34,184 nucleotides of DNA, taken from NCBI GenBank assembly GCA_900539505.1, contig UQCL01000015.1, positions 1 to 34,184 of the forward strand, read 5' to 3'. A model generated the notes under the pieces. That model worked only from the letters and a program-made list of their open reading frames with translations. It was not told the origin of the DNA and ran no database searches. The translations under genes were made by a program, and so were the position numbers. Shown in pieces: positions 15,606 to 24,161 of the stretch. Numbering within the stretch: the first letter of the stretch is position 1; each line of letters opens with the position of its first letter. This DNA comes from an uncultured Campylobacter sp. (lineage in GTDB: Bacteria > Campylobacterota > Campylobacteria > Campylobacterales > Campylobacteraceae).

Positions 15606-17418
15606 CGTAATCATAGGCACCGCAGGCCACATCGATCACGGAAAGACCGCATTAATCAAGGCGCTAAACGGCTTTGAAGGGGACCGAATGCCGAGCGAAA
15701 AGCAGCGTGGCATCACGATCGATCTTAGCTTTTCGCATCTGCGCTCGGGGAATACCAACGTCGCTTTCATCGACGTTCCTGGGCATGAAAATTTAGTAAA
15801 GACGATGATTAGCGGCGCGTATGCCTTCGACGCTGCGATGCTAGTAGTCGCCGCAGACGACGGGCTAATGCCGCAAAGCCGCGAGCATATTCAAATTTTA
15901 TCGCTGCTTGGGGTAAAAAGCGTGATCCTGTGTATCAGCAAGTGCGATCTAGCTGACGACGCGCGCAAGGCGGAGGTCGCGGCGCAGTGCAGGGAATACA
16001 TCTACAAATTTAAAAATTTGCAAATTTTAAATACCTTTTTTATCAGCATAAAAGACCCCGCAAGCATCGCCGAGCTGAAAAACTATCTCTTCAATATCAA
16101 GCCCGCGCAGCGCCAAGGAGGCGGCGTAGTGCACTACTACATCGACCGCGTCTTTTCGCTAAAAGGACTCGGCACCATCGTAACGGGCAGCCTCATTAAC
16201 GGCGCGATTTCAAAGGGCGAGAAGCTTTATAACTGCGATCTGGGTAAAGCTTTTAACGTCAAAAGCGTGCAGATCCACGACGAGGACACGCCGCTAGCGC
16301 AGGCTCCAAACCGCGTCGCGCTGAGCTTGGACGCCAAAACGAGCGAGCTTGAGAAGGGGCAAATCCTAAGCAAAAAGGGCTTTTTCCGCGGCTTTAACGA
16401 AGCCGACTGCACCTTTAGCGGCGAAATTTCGCACAACCAAGACGTGCTGTTTTGCGTCGGAAGTAAGCAAAGCGCGGCAAAAGCGCTCATTTTAAAAGAA
16501 CTTGAAAGCGGCGAGAAGCTCGTAAGCTTTAAATTTGACAAAACGATGTTTTTGAAATTCAATGAACCCTTCGTCTGCCTGGCAAACTCGCGCGTAATCG
16601 GCGGCGGGCGCGTGCTAAACGCCGTAGTCGAGCCGCTAAAAAAGCAGAGCAAAGCCGTGCTTCTAACCGCGCTTTTGAAGCGAAATTTCACCGAAGCGTT
16701 TAAAATTTTAAGCGGCTTTCACAAGCATGGATTCGGACTATTTTCGGCGTATCAGCGCTTCGGAATGGAGTACGACGAAGCGGTAAAGATCGCGCGCGGC
16801 ATAGAAGGGACGTATTTTGACGAAGCAAATTTATGCGTTTACGATCTAAGCGCGATCGAGGACGTGAAAAGCCTCATAAAATTTATCGTCTCAAAAAACG
16901 ACTACGCGATCTTTTCGCCCGCCTCGATCGCCCTAAAGCTCTCGTGGGCTAGCGAAGAGCTCGCCGCGCGCGCGCTTAGCGAGCTTGAGCGGAGCGGCAT
17001 CGTCTCCAAAAAGGGCGGAGTTTACGTAAAATCGGGGGTGGATTTTGACGCGCTCAAACAGAGCCTGGAAAGTAAAATTTTTGATCTCATCAAAAAGGGC
17101 GGTATCGCGCCGCTTGCGCCGTATAACATTTACGACGAACTGGAGATCGACCGCGAAAGCGGCGATGACGCGCTAAAGAAGCTAACATACGCCAAAAAGG
17201 TCGTCCGTCTCGCACATAATCTCTTCGTCGAGGCCGAAAATTTAGCCCTGGCGATCAAACGCCTCTACGCAATCATCGAAAAAGATGGCTTCGTAAACGT
17301 CACCAACGCCAAAGAGGAGCTTGGGCTTAGCAGGAAATTCGTCATCTGCTATCTCGAGTACCTAGATAAAATGGGAAATATCGTTACGATCGACAATAAA
17401 CGCTATTTGAAAAAGTAA
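15598..17418 (+). CDS. selB: Selenocysteine-specific elongation factor SelB
   Basis: 606 residues. SelB brings Sec-tRNA(Sec) to the ribosome at UGA codons marked by a SECIS hairpin. G1 is GHIDHGKTAL (10-19), the switch region holds KQRGITIDLSF, G3 is DVPGHE (59-64) and G4 is SKCD (114-117, a normal variant for SelB). EF-Tu-like beta-barrel domains follow, with GLGTIVTGSLING, and the C-terminal third is a series of winged helices for the mRNA hairpin (ending FVICYLEYLDKMGNIVTIDN). It overlaps selA by 8 bases. Together with fdhA in the window this gives a client and two of the decoding factors; selC and selD must lie elsewhere. Confidence 0.96.
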   Translation: MNSVIIGTAGHIDHGKTALIKALNGFEGDRMPSEKQRGITIDLSFSHLRSGNTNVAFIDVPGHENLVKTMISGAYAFDAAMLVVAADDGLMPQSREHIQILSLLGVKSVILCISKCDLADDARKAEVAAQCREYIYKFKNLQILNTFFISIKDPASIAELKNYLFNIKPAQRQGGGVVHYYIDRVFSLKGLGTIVTGSLINGAISKGEKLYNCDLGKAFNVKSVQIHDEDTPLAQAPNRVALSLDAKTSELEKGQILSKKGFFRGFNEADCTFSGEISHNQDVLFCVGSKQSAAKALILKELESGEKLVSFKFDKTMFLKFNEPFVCLANSRVIGGGRVLNAVVEPLKKQSKAVLLTALLKRNFTEAFKILSGFHKHGFGLFSAYQRFGMEYDEAVKIARGIEGTYFDEANLCVYDLSAIEDVKSLIKFIVSKNDYAIFSPASIALKLSWASEELAARALSELERSGIVSKKGGVYVKSGVDFDALKQSLESKIFDLIKKGGIAPLAPYNIYDELEIDRESGDDALKKLTYAKKVVRLAHNLFVEAENLALAIKRLYAIIEKDGFVNVTNAKEELGLSRKFVICYLEYLDKMGNIVTIDNKRYLKK

Positions 17419-17469
17419 AAATTTAAAATTTTGCACTACAATGCGCGGAATTTTTTGCAAAGGAAAAAA

Positions 17470-18183
17470 ATGAAAAAAGCTATTTTAACTTCAGTTGCTC
17501 TCGTAGCGAGCCTAAACGCGGCTTTAAGCGATAGCGAAATTCTATCTATCTACGGCGGCGTGCCGCAAGGTATCGACATAAAGATCGCCGAGCGCATCCC
17601 GCTTAGCGAGCCAAAGGGCGTCGAGGCGGTCGTTTTAAAAATCTCTCAAGGCAATATGTCGCAAGAGGAGATCATCTTCACCCAAGGCGATCTGATCTTT
17701 ACCGATATCATCGATCCTAAAAAACGCGTAGTCTATAAGGAGCAGATCAAACAAGACCGCATCGCAGGACAGCTAAGTAAGGTCTTCAAAGCAGAGAGCA
17801 AAGACAATATCATCAAGCTAGGAAACGATCCTAAAAAACCTACGATTTTAATGCTGACGGACGCTTTGTGTCCATTCTGCCGCAAAGAGATGGCAAGGAT
17901 TGAAGATACGCTAAAAAATAATAATGTCGATATCGTCATGACCTCCGTTCACGGCGATGACGGCCACGCAAAATCCGCGCTCATCTACAAAGAGATCAAA
18001 AATGCTAAAACCGACGAGCAAAAGATAGCGGTTTTTAGAAAATACTACGCTGAAGATAACAAAGCAGGCGCCAAAGACGTAAGCGCTGCTGAGCTAAACG
18101 CTGCAAAAGCCCTAGCTGCCAAATACTTCGGTGCGGGGGTAAACTCGGTGCCTTACATCATCGAACTAGACAAACTAAAATAA
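17470..18183 (+). CDS. Periplasmic thioredoxin-fold protein with CPFC motif (DsbC/DsbG-like)
   Basis: 237 residues with a Sec signal peptide (MKKAILTSVALVASLNAALS). The active site is CPFC near residue 130 in LTDALCPFCRKEMARIE, and the cis-proline loop is NSVPYII near the C-terminus. An N-terminal domain of about 100 residues precedes the thioredoxin fold, as in the isomerase-type DsbC/DsbG proteins. It probably acts on disulfides of exported proteins, though oxidase and isomerase roles cannot be separated by sequence. The start at 17470 is preferred to an upstream in-frame codon because AAAGGAAAAAA precedes it and the signal peptide begins there. It follows selB by 51 bases and may be co-transcribed. 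A strong hairpin follows the stop. Confidence 0.85.
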   Translation: MKKAILTSVALVASLNAALSDSEILSIYGGVPQGIDIKIAERIPLSEPKGVEAVVLKISQGNMSQEEIIFTQGDLIFTDIIDPKKRVVYKEQIKQDRIAGQLSKVFKAESKDNIIKLGNDPKKPTILMLTDALCPFCRKEMARIEDTLKNNNVDIVMTSVHGDDGHAKSALIYKEIKNAKTDEQKIAVFRKYYAEDNKAGAKDVSAAELNAAKALAAKYFGAGVNSVPYIIELDKLK

Positions 18184-18191
18184 TCTTTCTT

Positions 18192-18219
18192 AAATTTTGC
18201 GGAGCGATCCGCAAAATTT
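18192..18219 (+). terminator. Terminator after the selA-selB-CPFC gene run
   Basis: Arms AAATTTTGCGGA (18192-18203) and TCCGCAAAATTT (18208-18219) are perfectly complementary over 12 bp with a GCGA tetraloop, 8 bases after the stop. Confidence 0.75.
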
Positions 18220-18584
18220 CGCTTCTTTCACCCAATTTCGGTAGCTTTCAATCAATCTAAATTTTGCCTCGAATTATGAATACTGCCCCTTTGGAGTTCT
18301 TGCAATTCCGCTGCTTTTAAAAATTCTGCAGTTGCGCCGCGCATAGAATTTTAAAATCTCTTACGGATGAAACGCGATCCGCAAAATTTTAAACGGGCAA
18401 AATTTAGAATTTTAAAAAATCCCAGCGTCCGCGCGAAATTCTGCGGCAGCGATTATATCTCGTGGCTTCGCATCCGAAGCGGCGCACAAGCAATCATAAA
18501 TAGAATTTAAAAGTAGAAATTATGCGAGTAAATATCTTGCAGCCGAAATTTTAAAATTTCGCGGCAAAGCCAGGGTAAAATTTA
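18220..18584. other. Gene-free spacer rich in AAATTTT palindromes
   Basis: No coding frame or RNA gene that I can support. It holds several short palindromes, including an 18-bp perfect one, CGAAATTTTAAAATTTCG (18545-18562), and repeated ATCCGCAAAATTT words that echo the preceding terminator. Confidence 0.5.
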
Positions 18585-18607
18585 GCCGCAAATTTTTGAT
18601 TTGCGGC
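18585..18607 (-). terminator. Terminator for the autotransporter gene
   Basis: Arms GCCGCAAAT (18585-18593) and ATTTGCGGC (18599-18607) with a 5-base loop; on the minus strand a TAAATTTTA run follows. It lies 58 bases beyond the autotransporter stop codon. Confidence 0.6.
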
Positions 18608-18665
18608 AAAGAGGAATTTGCAATCGTGCTTCAAGCTGCCTATCTTGGGCTGCGTCCGATTAAAA

Positions 18666-20627
18666 TCAAAACTCCACGTCAAAAGCGGCTCTAGCGAGGC
18701 TATTTTTGCTCTCGCTTAGCTCGTACGATGCGCTGAGTCCGATGCTTTGAAAGATCTTATATTTCAGCCCGATCGCGCCGTTAAATACGCCGCTAGAATA
18801 ATCAAGCCCCTCGACGTCGTATCTGTCCGAATACTTTCTGCTTGCATGATACGAATCGCCGCTAAACCGATACTCGTACTCAGCATTTGCAAATATCTGC
18901 AGATTACCAAAAGCCTTGATCGCGTAAATTCCCGCGGTGCCGTTCGGCGCGGTTTTTGAAGCGGAGCTAAATTTAAGCCTAGAGATCGCATCCTCGTTCA
19001 TCCTAATCGCTCCAAGCCCCAAATACGGCTTAATGTAGCCGTTTTCAAATAAGAATTTGTACCCGGCTCTGGTGCTGAAATCCCAAATTTGCGACTTGTA
19101 TTTTGCGCCATGGATAGCGCCGAATCCGTTGTTGGTTTCAAATTTATGATCGTTCGTCGAATATGTTAAATTGACCGCCAGATCCACATTCTCGCTAAAA
19201 TCGTATCTGCCCGCCAGACCGAGCTCGTAGGATTTGATGTTTTCTTTGACACCGTCGAATTTACCCTCGTACCAAGCGTCCGATTTTTGGTAACCAAAGA
19301 TCACGCCCAGCGTAAGATCATCCACTCTCTTGGAGGCTCCGAGTAAAATTCCGTCGCTCTTGTGATCGTATTTGACGCCGCCCGAGCGGTCTTTGTAATC
19401 CCCGCCGTAGTTTCCAATCGCGCTTACGTTTACGTTAAACTCCTGCCCGTCAGTGTCGGTTAAATTTTTATAAGCGGAATTTCTTGCAAGCTTTGTAAGA
19501 TCCAGATCGACCTTCGAGCGCGGCATCTCGATGCCTACCCGGTTGCCGCCTCTTGCGACCTGCGAAAACAGGCTGCCGTTTTTAGGCGTGAAGTTATTGA
19601 TCGCCAGCATCAGCGCTTCAAAATAGGTAGGCAGATCGTCGTATCCGCTAGGATAGGCATTCGTATCGGAGGTGATGAATAGATTTGCCGCGTTGCGCTC
19701 GCGAGATAACCTTATGATCTCGTCGTATTGATCAGCTCTGGCGTTATATATGACATGCAAAATTTTAGAGGAATTTGCGGGGTCTTTTTCAAATTCCGAG
19801 GTTCTAGGGCGGTAATGGTTTATATACTCATCCGCGCTCACTTCTTGCAGCATCCAAACGTCCGCATAGGGAGCTATGGCGTCGCGCACGCCCCAGCCAT
19901 TGTTTGCCAAAACGAGCATTCCCGGGTATTTAGTCTTGATATAATTGTAAATACTCTCCATATAGGCGATAGTTGCGGGATTGTTTTCGGTATTAACCTC
20001 GTCGATGAAGTATCCAGCGATATTTTCTCTGCCGTAGAAATTTACGAAATTATCGATATCGGCATAGACTAAATTTAGATTTCTAGTAGAATTTTTGGTA
20101 TAGGTATAGCCTAAATTTGATATTCCCGCCGCGATATTTCGCTTCATCTGAACTGCGTCTTCTTCTCTTCTGACCAGATATTGCGTAGTTTGATCGCCCG
20201 GTATCGCCGCCTCGTAAGAGCCGAAAGCTACATAAGGAACCAGCGCGCCGCCTATATTGGTAATGCCGTTCCAAAACTCGGCATTTACGCCGTTATTGCC
20301 CGTCCAGCGAAATGCAGGCATCATAACGCGCTGATTATTAAGCCTGCCCGAATATGAGCCCTTTTTGGCAAAGCCCCTTGCGTATTCGAGTTTGATACGA
20401 AATGAGTTTTCATACTCGTCGCTCGCGGAGCTATCGCTAGCCGCGTCGCGCCTGCTTAATTTCGCGCCCAAGCTATCCGCAGCGCTCATTACATCGGAAC
20501 GGGAAGTGTTGTTGGAAGGTGATTTTTGCGCGTTTGCATAGCCTCAGGAATTCTGCTCGCTCGCATAGCCGAACCCTGCTGCACCGATAAGCGCAAGAGA
20601 TACGATTTTTTTCAAAGACTTTAGCAT
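18666..20627 (-). CDS. Autotransporter with spherulin-4-like passenger, interrupted by one in-frame UGA
   Basis: Full frame of 653 codons from the ATG at 20627. A signal peptide comes first (MLKSLKKIVSLALIGAAGFG, then YASEQ). UGA at 20544-20546 (codon 28) follows, and the frame then stays open to the stop. Codons about 102-346 resemble spherulation-specific family 4 (GH135/GH114-like TIM barrels cutting galactosamine polymers): LVPYVAFGSYEAA, LGYTYTKNSTRNLN, ADIDNFVNFY, GYFIDEVN, YNYIKTKYPGMLVLANNGWG, ADVWMLQEVS. Codons about 397-653 are an autotransporter beta-barrel of alternating aromatic/hydrophobic strands ending in Phe (AAFDVEF). It should be a surface-attached glycosidase-like enzyme. 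The UGA may be a null mutation, a base error, or, less likely, selenocysteine; I see no SECIS hairpin. A restart at 20489 would lack a signal peptide. Confidence 0.8.
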
Positions 20628-20647
20628 TCTGCACCGCCTCAAATAAA

Positions 20648-20653
20648 ATTATC
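20648..20653 (-). promoter_or_regulatory. -10-like box for the autotransporter gene
   Basis: GATAAT on the minus strand (context TTTGGATAATTTTATTTGAGG) lies about 21 bases before the ATG at 20627, giving a very short leader containing GAGG as the likely ribosome site. Its presence supports 20627 as the real gene start. Confidence 0.4.
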
Positions 20654-20718
20654 CAAATTCTTAAATTTCGATAAATTTGCGGACGCGCTTTTAAAATTAA
20701 AAGCTTTGTCGAAATTTA

Positions 20719-20750
20719 AAAATTTAGCCGCCTTAAGACGGCTAAATTTT
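20719..20750 (-). terminator. Terminator after rplT
   Basis: Arms AAAATTTAGCCG (20719-20730) and CGGCTAAATTTT (20739-20750) form a 12-bp stem with an 8-base loop, just past the rplT stop at 20756. It ends the thrS-infC-rpmI-rplT block. Confidence 0.75.
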
Positions 20751-20755
20751 AAAGC

Positions 20756-21112
20756 TTATTTTAATGCTGCTTTTGCCTTCTTCGCGACGGTTGCGAAAGC
20801 TTCGGCGTCGTTCATAGCCATATTTGCTAAAATTTTTCTATCAAGCTCGATGCCCGCTTTTCTAAGTCCGTTTATAAATTTAGAATAGCTGATGTCGTTT
20901 AGCCTGCAAGCTGCATTGATGCGCACTATCCAAAGTCTGCGGAAATCGCGTTTTTTCGCGCGTCTGTCACGGAAGGCGTAAACGAGGCTTCTCTCCAGCT
21001 GCTCTTTGGCCTTTCTGAAATGTTTGCGTCTTGCGCTATAAAATCCGCGCGCAAGCTTTAGCACCTTGTTGTGACGGCGGCGTCTAACGATGCCCGTTTT
21101 TACTCTTGCCAT
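20756..21112 (-). CDS. rplT: 50S ribosomal protein L20
   Basis: 118 residues, normal length. It begins MARVKTGIVRRRRHNKVLKLARGFYSARRKHFRKAKEQ-like, the basic N-terminal extension that enters 23S rRNA, followed by the globular part with RRLWIVRINAACR and SYSKFINGLRKAGIELDRK. L20 is needed for early 50S assembly. It lies 98 bases downstream of rpmI and ends with a clear terminator. Confidence 0.98.
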   Translation of the reverse strand: MARVKTGIVRRRRHNKVLKLARGFYSARRKHFRKAKEQLERSLVYAFRDRRAKKRDFRRLWIVRINAACRLNDISYSKFINGLRKAGIELDRKILANMAMNDAEAFATVAKKAKAALK

Positions 21113-21210
21113 ATTAATCCTTTCTTAATCGGCGTCCCTTTTGGGATCTTGCCCTAAAATCCATAAATTTAGGGGAGTTTGAATGACTTTCGTCAAAAAC
21201 TAACTTCGCA

Positions 21211-21402
21211 CTATTTGCAAAGCATTTTTTTAACCGCAGATACGTTCGTAGAATCGACGTATTGGGCCTCGCGCAAATTCCTCTTGCGTTTTTGAGACAT
21301 CTTCGTCAAAATGTGGCTGCGAAACGCCGAGCCTCTTTTGATCTTGTTTTTGCCCGCTTTAAAACGCTTGACGGCACCGCGCACGCTTTTCATCTTTGGC
21401 AT
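21211..21402 (-). CDS. rpmI: 50S ribosomal protein L35
   Basis: 63 residues beginning MPKMKSVRGAVKRFK and ending AVKKMLCK, the standard L35 size and motifs (GKNKIKRGSAFRSHILTKMSQKRKRNLR). The start at 21402 is chosen over a longer frame because AAAGGACGACC directly precedes the ATG and the upstream 50 codons are non-conserved. It is separated from infC by about 315 bases, longer than in most bacteria. Confidence 0.97.
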   Translation of the reverse strand: MPKMKSVRGAVKRFKAGKNKIKRGSAFRSHILTKMSQKRKRNLREAQYVDSTNVSAVKKMLCK

Positions 21403-21716
21403 GGTCGTCCTTTTTTTAAAGTGAACGGGAAGTATATAATAAAGTTTCTTTGAAAAATTTGAATTTAAGGAATTTTGTAGCTTAAATGAACGCAAGATAA
21501 ATTTAAAGTTAAATTTTACCGCTCGATTAAGATTCGATTTGGCTGGATCCAAAAAATTTATACAAATTTAAAGGGCTAAATTCAGAGATAAACTTAGCCT
21601 GCATTAAATTTTAAAACTACGCTATTTAGCTCAAATTCACGCGCTGCGCCGCAAAGAAACAACGCGCAAATTTTAAAATTTTGCTGCACGCAGTGCAAAA
21701 TGCCACTAAATTTACT
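21403..21716. other. Spacer between infC and rpmI
   Basis: No gene. AT-rich blocks and imperfect palindromes (for example around 21668-21690, GCAAATTTTAAAATTTTGC) could hold a terminator for infC and a separate promoter for rpmI-rplT. In E. coli the equivalent distance is much shorter. Confidence 0.4.
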
Positions 21717-22238
21717 CTACGCCTTTTTCGGCGTGATCAGCATATTTACGTAGCGGCCCTCCAGCGCGGGCGCCTTATCGCGATCGGCAACTTCTGCAAA
21801 AAATTCGTCCCAAATTTTATTGAGCAAATTTACGCCGATTTCCGGGCTCGACATCTCGCGCCCTTTTAAAAATACGCGAAGCTTGACGTGCTTGCCGCTA
21901 CTAAGGAATTCTTTCGCATGTTTTACTTTGTAATTAATGTCGTTTTGAGCGATTTTGGCGGACAGCTTGATCTCTTTGACCTCGATGATTTTTTGCTTTT
22001 TTTTCGCCTCTTTGAGCTTTTTTTCCTGCTGATAGCGAAATTTGCTGTAGTTCATGACCTTGCAAACGGGCGGCTTTGCATCGGGCGCTATCAAAACCAG
22101 ATCCACGCCCTCCCGCTCGGCGATTTGCAGCGCCTGCGCCTTTGAAATTATGCCGTAAACCTCGCCGTTGTCGCCTATGCACCTGACTTCGCTAGCCGGA
22201 ATGTCCTCGTTTAGAAAAACCTCTTTGCCTCTGCTCAA
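21717..22238 (-). CDS. infC: Translation initiation factor IF-3, with UUG start
   Basis: 173 residues covering both IF-3 domains. The N-domain has VFLNEDIPASEVRCIGDNGE and the YGIISKAQALQIAE segment. The Lys-rich linker (QQEKKLKEAKKKQK) comes next. The C-domain has DINYKVKHAKEFLSSGKHVK and FLKGREM. IF-3 checks the start codon on the 30S subunit. The only start that fits the family is TTG at 22238, preceded by GAGGTGA, and it overlaps the thrS stop (TTGA), so it is coupled to thrS. A non-AUG start echoes the AUU start of E. coli infC, which underlies self-regulation there. Confidence 0.96.
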   Translation of the reverse strand: MSRGKEVFLNEDIPASEVRCIGDNGEVYGIISKAQALQIAEREGVDLVLIAPDAKPPVCKVMNYSKFRYQQEKKLKEAKKKQKIIEVKEIKLSAKIAQNDINYKVKHAKEFLSSGKHVKLRVFLKGREMSSPEIGVNLLNKIWDEFFAEVADRDKAPALEGRYVNMLITPKKA

Positions 22239-24058
22239 AAATTCACCTCGTTTAATTTAGCTTTTACGAAATTTAAAAACTCATCCAGCCCTAAATTTCG
22301 CTGTTCGCGCGCCCTGCGATCACGCAATGCCACGCTGCGAGCCGAAACTTCATTATCGCCTAGGACGATGATGAGCGGCACCTTCTGCTTTTCAGCCGTT
22401 CTGATTCGTTTATTTAGCGTCTCGTTTTTATCTAAAATTTCGCCGTCAATGCCTGCCTCGCGCAGCAAATTTAAAATTTCTTTCGCATAGCTTGCGTGCG
22501 CCTCGCCGATCGGTACGATCGACACCTGCGTAGGACAGATCCAAAACGGAAGCTCGCCCGCGGTGTGCTCGAGCAAAATCCCCACGAAACGCTCGAAGCT
22601 TCCCAAAATCGCGCGATGCAGCATCACGGGCTGCTTTTTTTCATTATTTTCGTCGATGTAGCCAAGCTCGAAGCGCGCAGGCAGGTTAAAATCGACCTGC
22701 ACCGTGCCGCACTGCCATTTTCGACCGAGCGCGTCGGTGATTTTGATGTCGATCTTAGGCCCGTAGAATGCGCCGCCTCCCTCATCTAGGCCGTATTTTA
22801 AGCCTTTTTCGTCAAGCGCGTCTTTTAAGGCCTTCGTCGCGATATCCCAAACCTCGTCGTCGCCGACCGCCTTTTGCGGTTTGGTCGAAATTTCAAGCTC
22901 GTATTCAAAGCCGAAAGCCTTCATCAAGAGCTCCACGAAATCTAAAATTTCATAGACGTTTTCTTTGATCTGGCTCGGCATCACAAACAGATGCGCGTCG
23001 TCCTGCGTAAACTCGCGCACGCGGAAAAGCCCGTGCAAAACGCCGCTTTTTTCGTGGCGGTGCACGACGCCGTACTCGCAAAATTTAAGCGGCAGATCGC
23101 GATATGAGCGGATCTCGCTTTGATAAACCTTGATATGACCGACGCAGTTCATCGGCTTGATGCCGTATTCTTGCTCCTCGATCGTCGTAAAATACATATT
23201 TTCTTTGTAATTGCTGTAATGCCCGCTGATCTTCCACGCGTCGGATTTTAAAATTTCAGGGCCGCGCACCGGCTCGTAGCCTCGCTTACGAAGCTGCCTA
23301 TAAAGGCGCTCCTCGAGCTTTATGCGCATCCTCGTGCCGGCAGGAAGCCAGATCGGAAGTCCCGCGCCGATCTGCTCGTCAAAGGTGAAAAATTTCATCT
23401 CGGCTCCGAGCTTTCGGTGATCGCGCTTCTTAGCTTCCTCTAACATCGTAAGGTGCTTTTTAAGGCTATCTTTATCGGCAAATACGACGCCGTAGATGCG
23501 AGTTAGCATCTCGCGCTTCTCGTCGCCGCCGAGATACGCCCCCGCGATGCGCGTAAGAGCAAAATTTTTCAAAAATTTCATATTTTGCACATGCGGGCCG
23601 CGGCAGATGTCCTCAAACTCGCCCTGCGCGTATAAGCTAACCGGGCCTTCGGGGATGCGCTTTAAAACTTCTTGCTTAAGATCGTCGTTTGCATATTTTT
23701 TCGCGACCGCCTCTTTGGTGGAAGCTATCTTTTTAATCTCTAAATTTGCCTCGGCGAGCGAGCGCATCTTTTTTTCGATCGTCTTTAAGTCCTCTTCGCC
23801 GAGCTTCTCGCCGTTATCTTTGCTGACGCGGATGTCGTAGTAAAACCCATCCTCGATCGCCGGTCCCACGAAAAATTTTGCACCTGGGTAGAGCTCGCGC
23901 ACCGCCTGCGCCAAAAGGTGCGCACAGGAGTGGCGGATCACCTTTAGCGCGTCCTCGGAGTTATCGAAATATATCGGCTGCGCCTCGTTAGCGCGCTCGC
24001 CGATACTTTGAGTATCATAAATTTCACCGTTAAGTTTATATGCGATAATATCGCTCAT
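22235..24058 (-). CDS. thrS: Threonyl-tRNA synthetase
   Basis: 607 residues, slightly shorter than the 640 of E. coli because the N-terminal TGS-like region is abbreviated, as is usual in Campylobacter. The editing domain has HSCAHLLAQAVRELYP and the ICRGPHVQNM segment. The class II core shows motif 2 (VHRHEKSGVLHGLFRVREFTQDDAH-type, around residue 315-340), the zinc ligand Cys in MNCVGH, and motif 3 (LHRAILGSFERFVGILLEH). The C-terminal anticodon domain contains VSIVPIGEAHASYA. It is first of the thrS-infC pair and overlaps infC by four bases. Confidence 0.98.
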   Translation of the reverse strand: MSDIIAYKLNGEIYDTQSIGERANEAQPIYFDNSEDALKVIRHSCAHLLAQAVRELYPGAKFFVGPAIEDGFYYDIRVSKDNGEKLGEEDLKTIEKKMRSLAEANLEIKKIASTKEAVAKKYANDDLKQEVLKRIPEGPVSLYAQGEFEDICRGPHVQNMKFLKNFALTRIAGAYLGGDEKREMLTRIYGVVFADKDSLKKHLTMLEEAKKRDHRKLGAEMKFFTFDEQIGAGLPIWLPAGTRMRIKLEERLYRQLRKRGYEPVRGPEILKSDAWKISGHYSNYKENMYFTTIEEQEYGIKPMNCVGHIKVYQSEIRSYRDLPLKFCEYGVVHRHEKSGVLHGLFRVREFTQDDAHLFVMPSQIKENVYEILDFVELLMKAFGFEYELEISTKPQKAVGDDEVWDIATKALKDALDEKGLKYGLDEGGGAFYGPKIDIKITDALGRKWQCGTVQVDFNLPARFELGYIDENNEKKQPVMLHRAILGSFERFVGILLEHTAGELPFWICPTQVSIVPIGEAHASYAKEILNLLREAGIDGEILDKNETLNKRIRTAEKQKVPLIIVLGDNEVSARSVALRDRRAREQRNLGLDEFLNFVKAKLNEVNF

Positions 24059-24115
24059 TGGCTTGTTTCCTTTTTTTACCGAATTGTCTTTCTTACACCG
24101 AAAGAACGAAAGTTA

Positions 24116-24121
24116 ATTTTA
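24116..24121 (-). promoter_or_regulatory. -10-like box for thrS
   Basis: TAAAAT on the minus strand lies 58 bases before the thrS ATG, in the 103-base gap after the exporter gene. The leader holds GGAAAC close to the start. Moderate match only. Confidence 0.35.
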
Positions 24122-24161
24122 GCTAATCAATCCTTAACGATAAATTTAAAAAATATTAAAA

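Noticed and set aside
18220..18584. selC (tRNA-Sec) near selA-selB
   Set aside because: No cloverleaf with TCA anticodon or GTTCGA T-loop could be seen in this or any other spacer.
19728..20072. 114-codon plus-strand frame inside the autotransporter
   Set aside because: No ribosome site or family; the opposite strand encodes the spherulin-like domain.
20480..20546. SECIS element for the UGA in the autotransporter gene
   Set aside because: I found only a 3-bp TGC/GCA pair in the bases after the UGA, far weaker than the fdhA hairpin.
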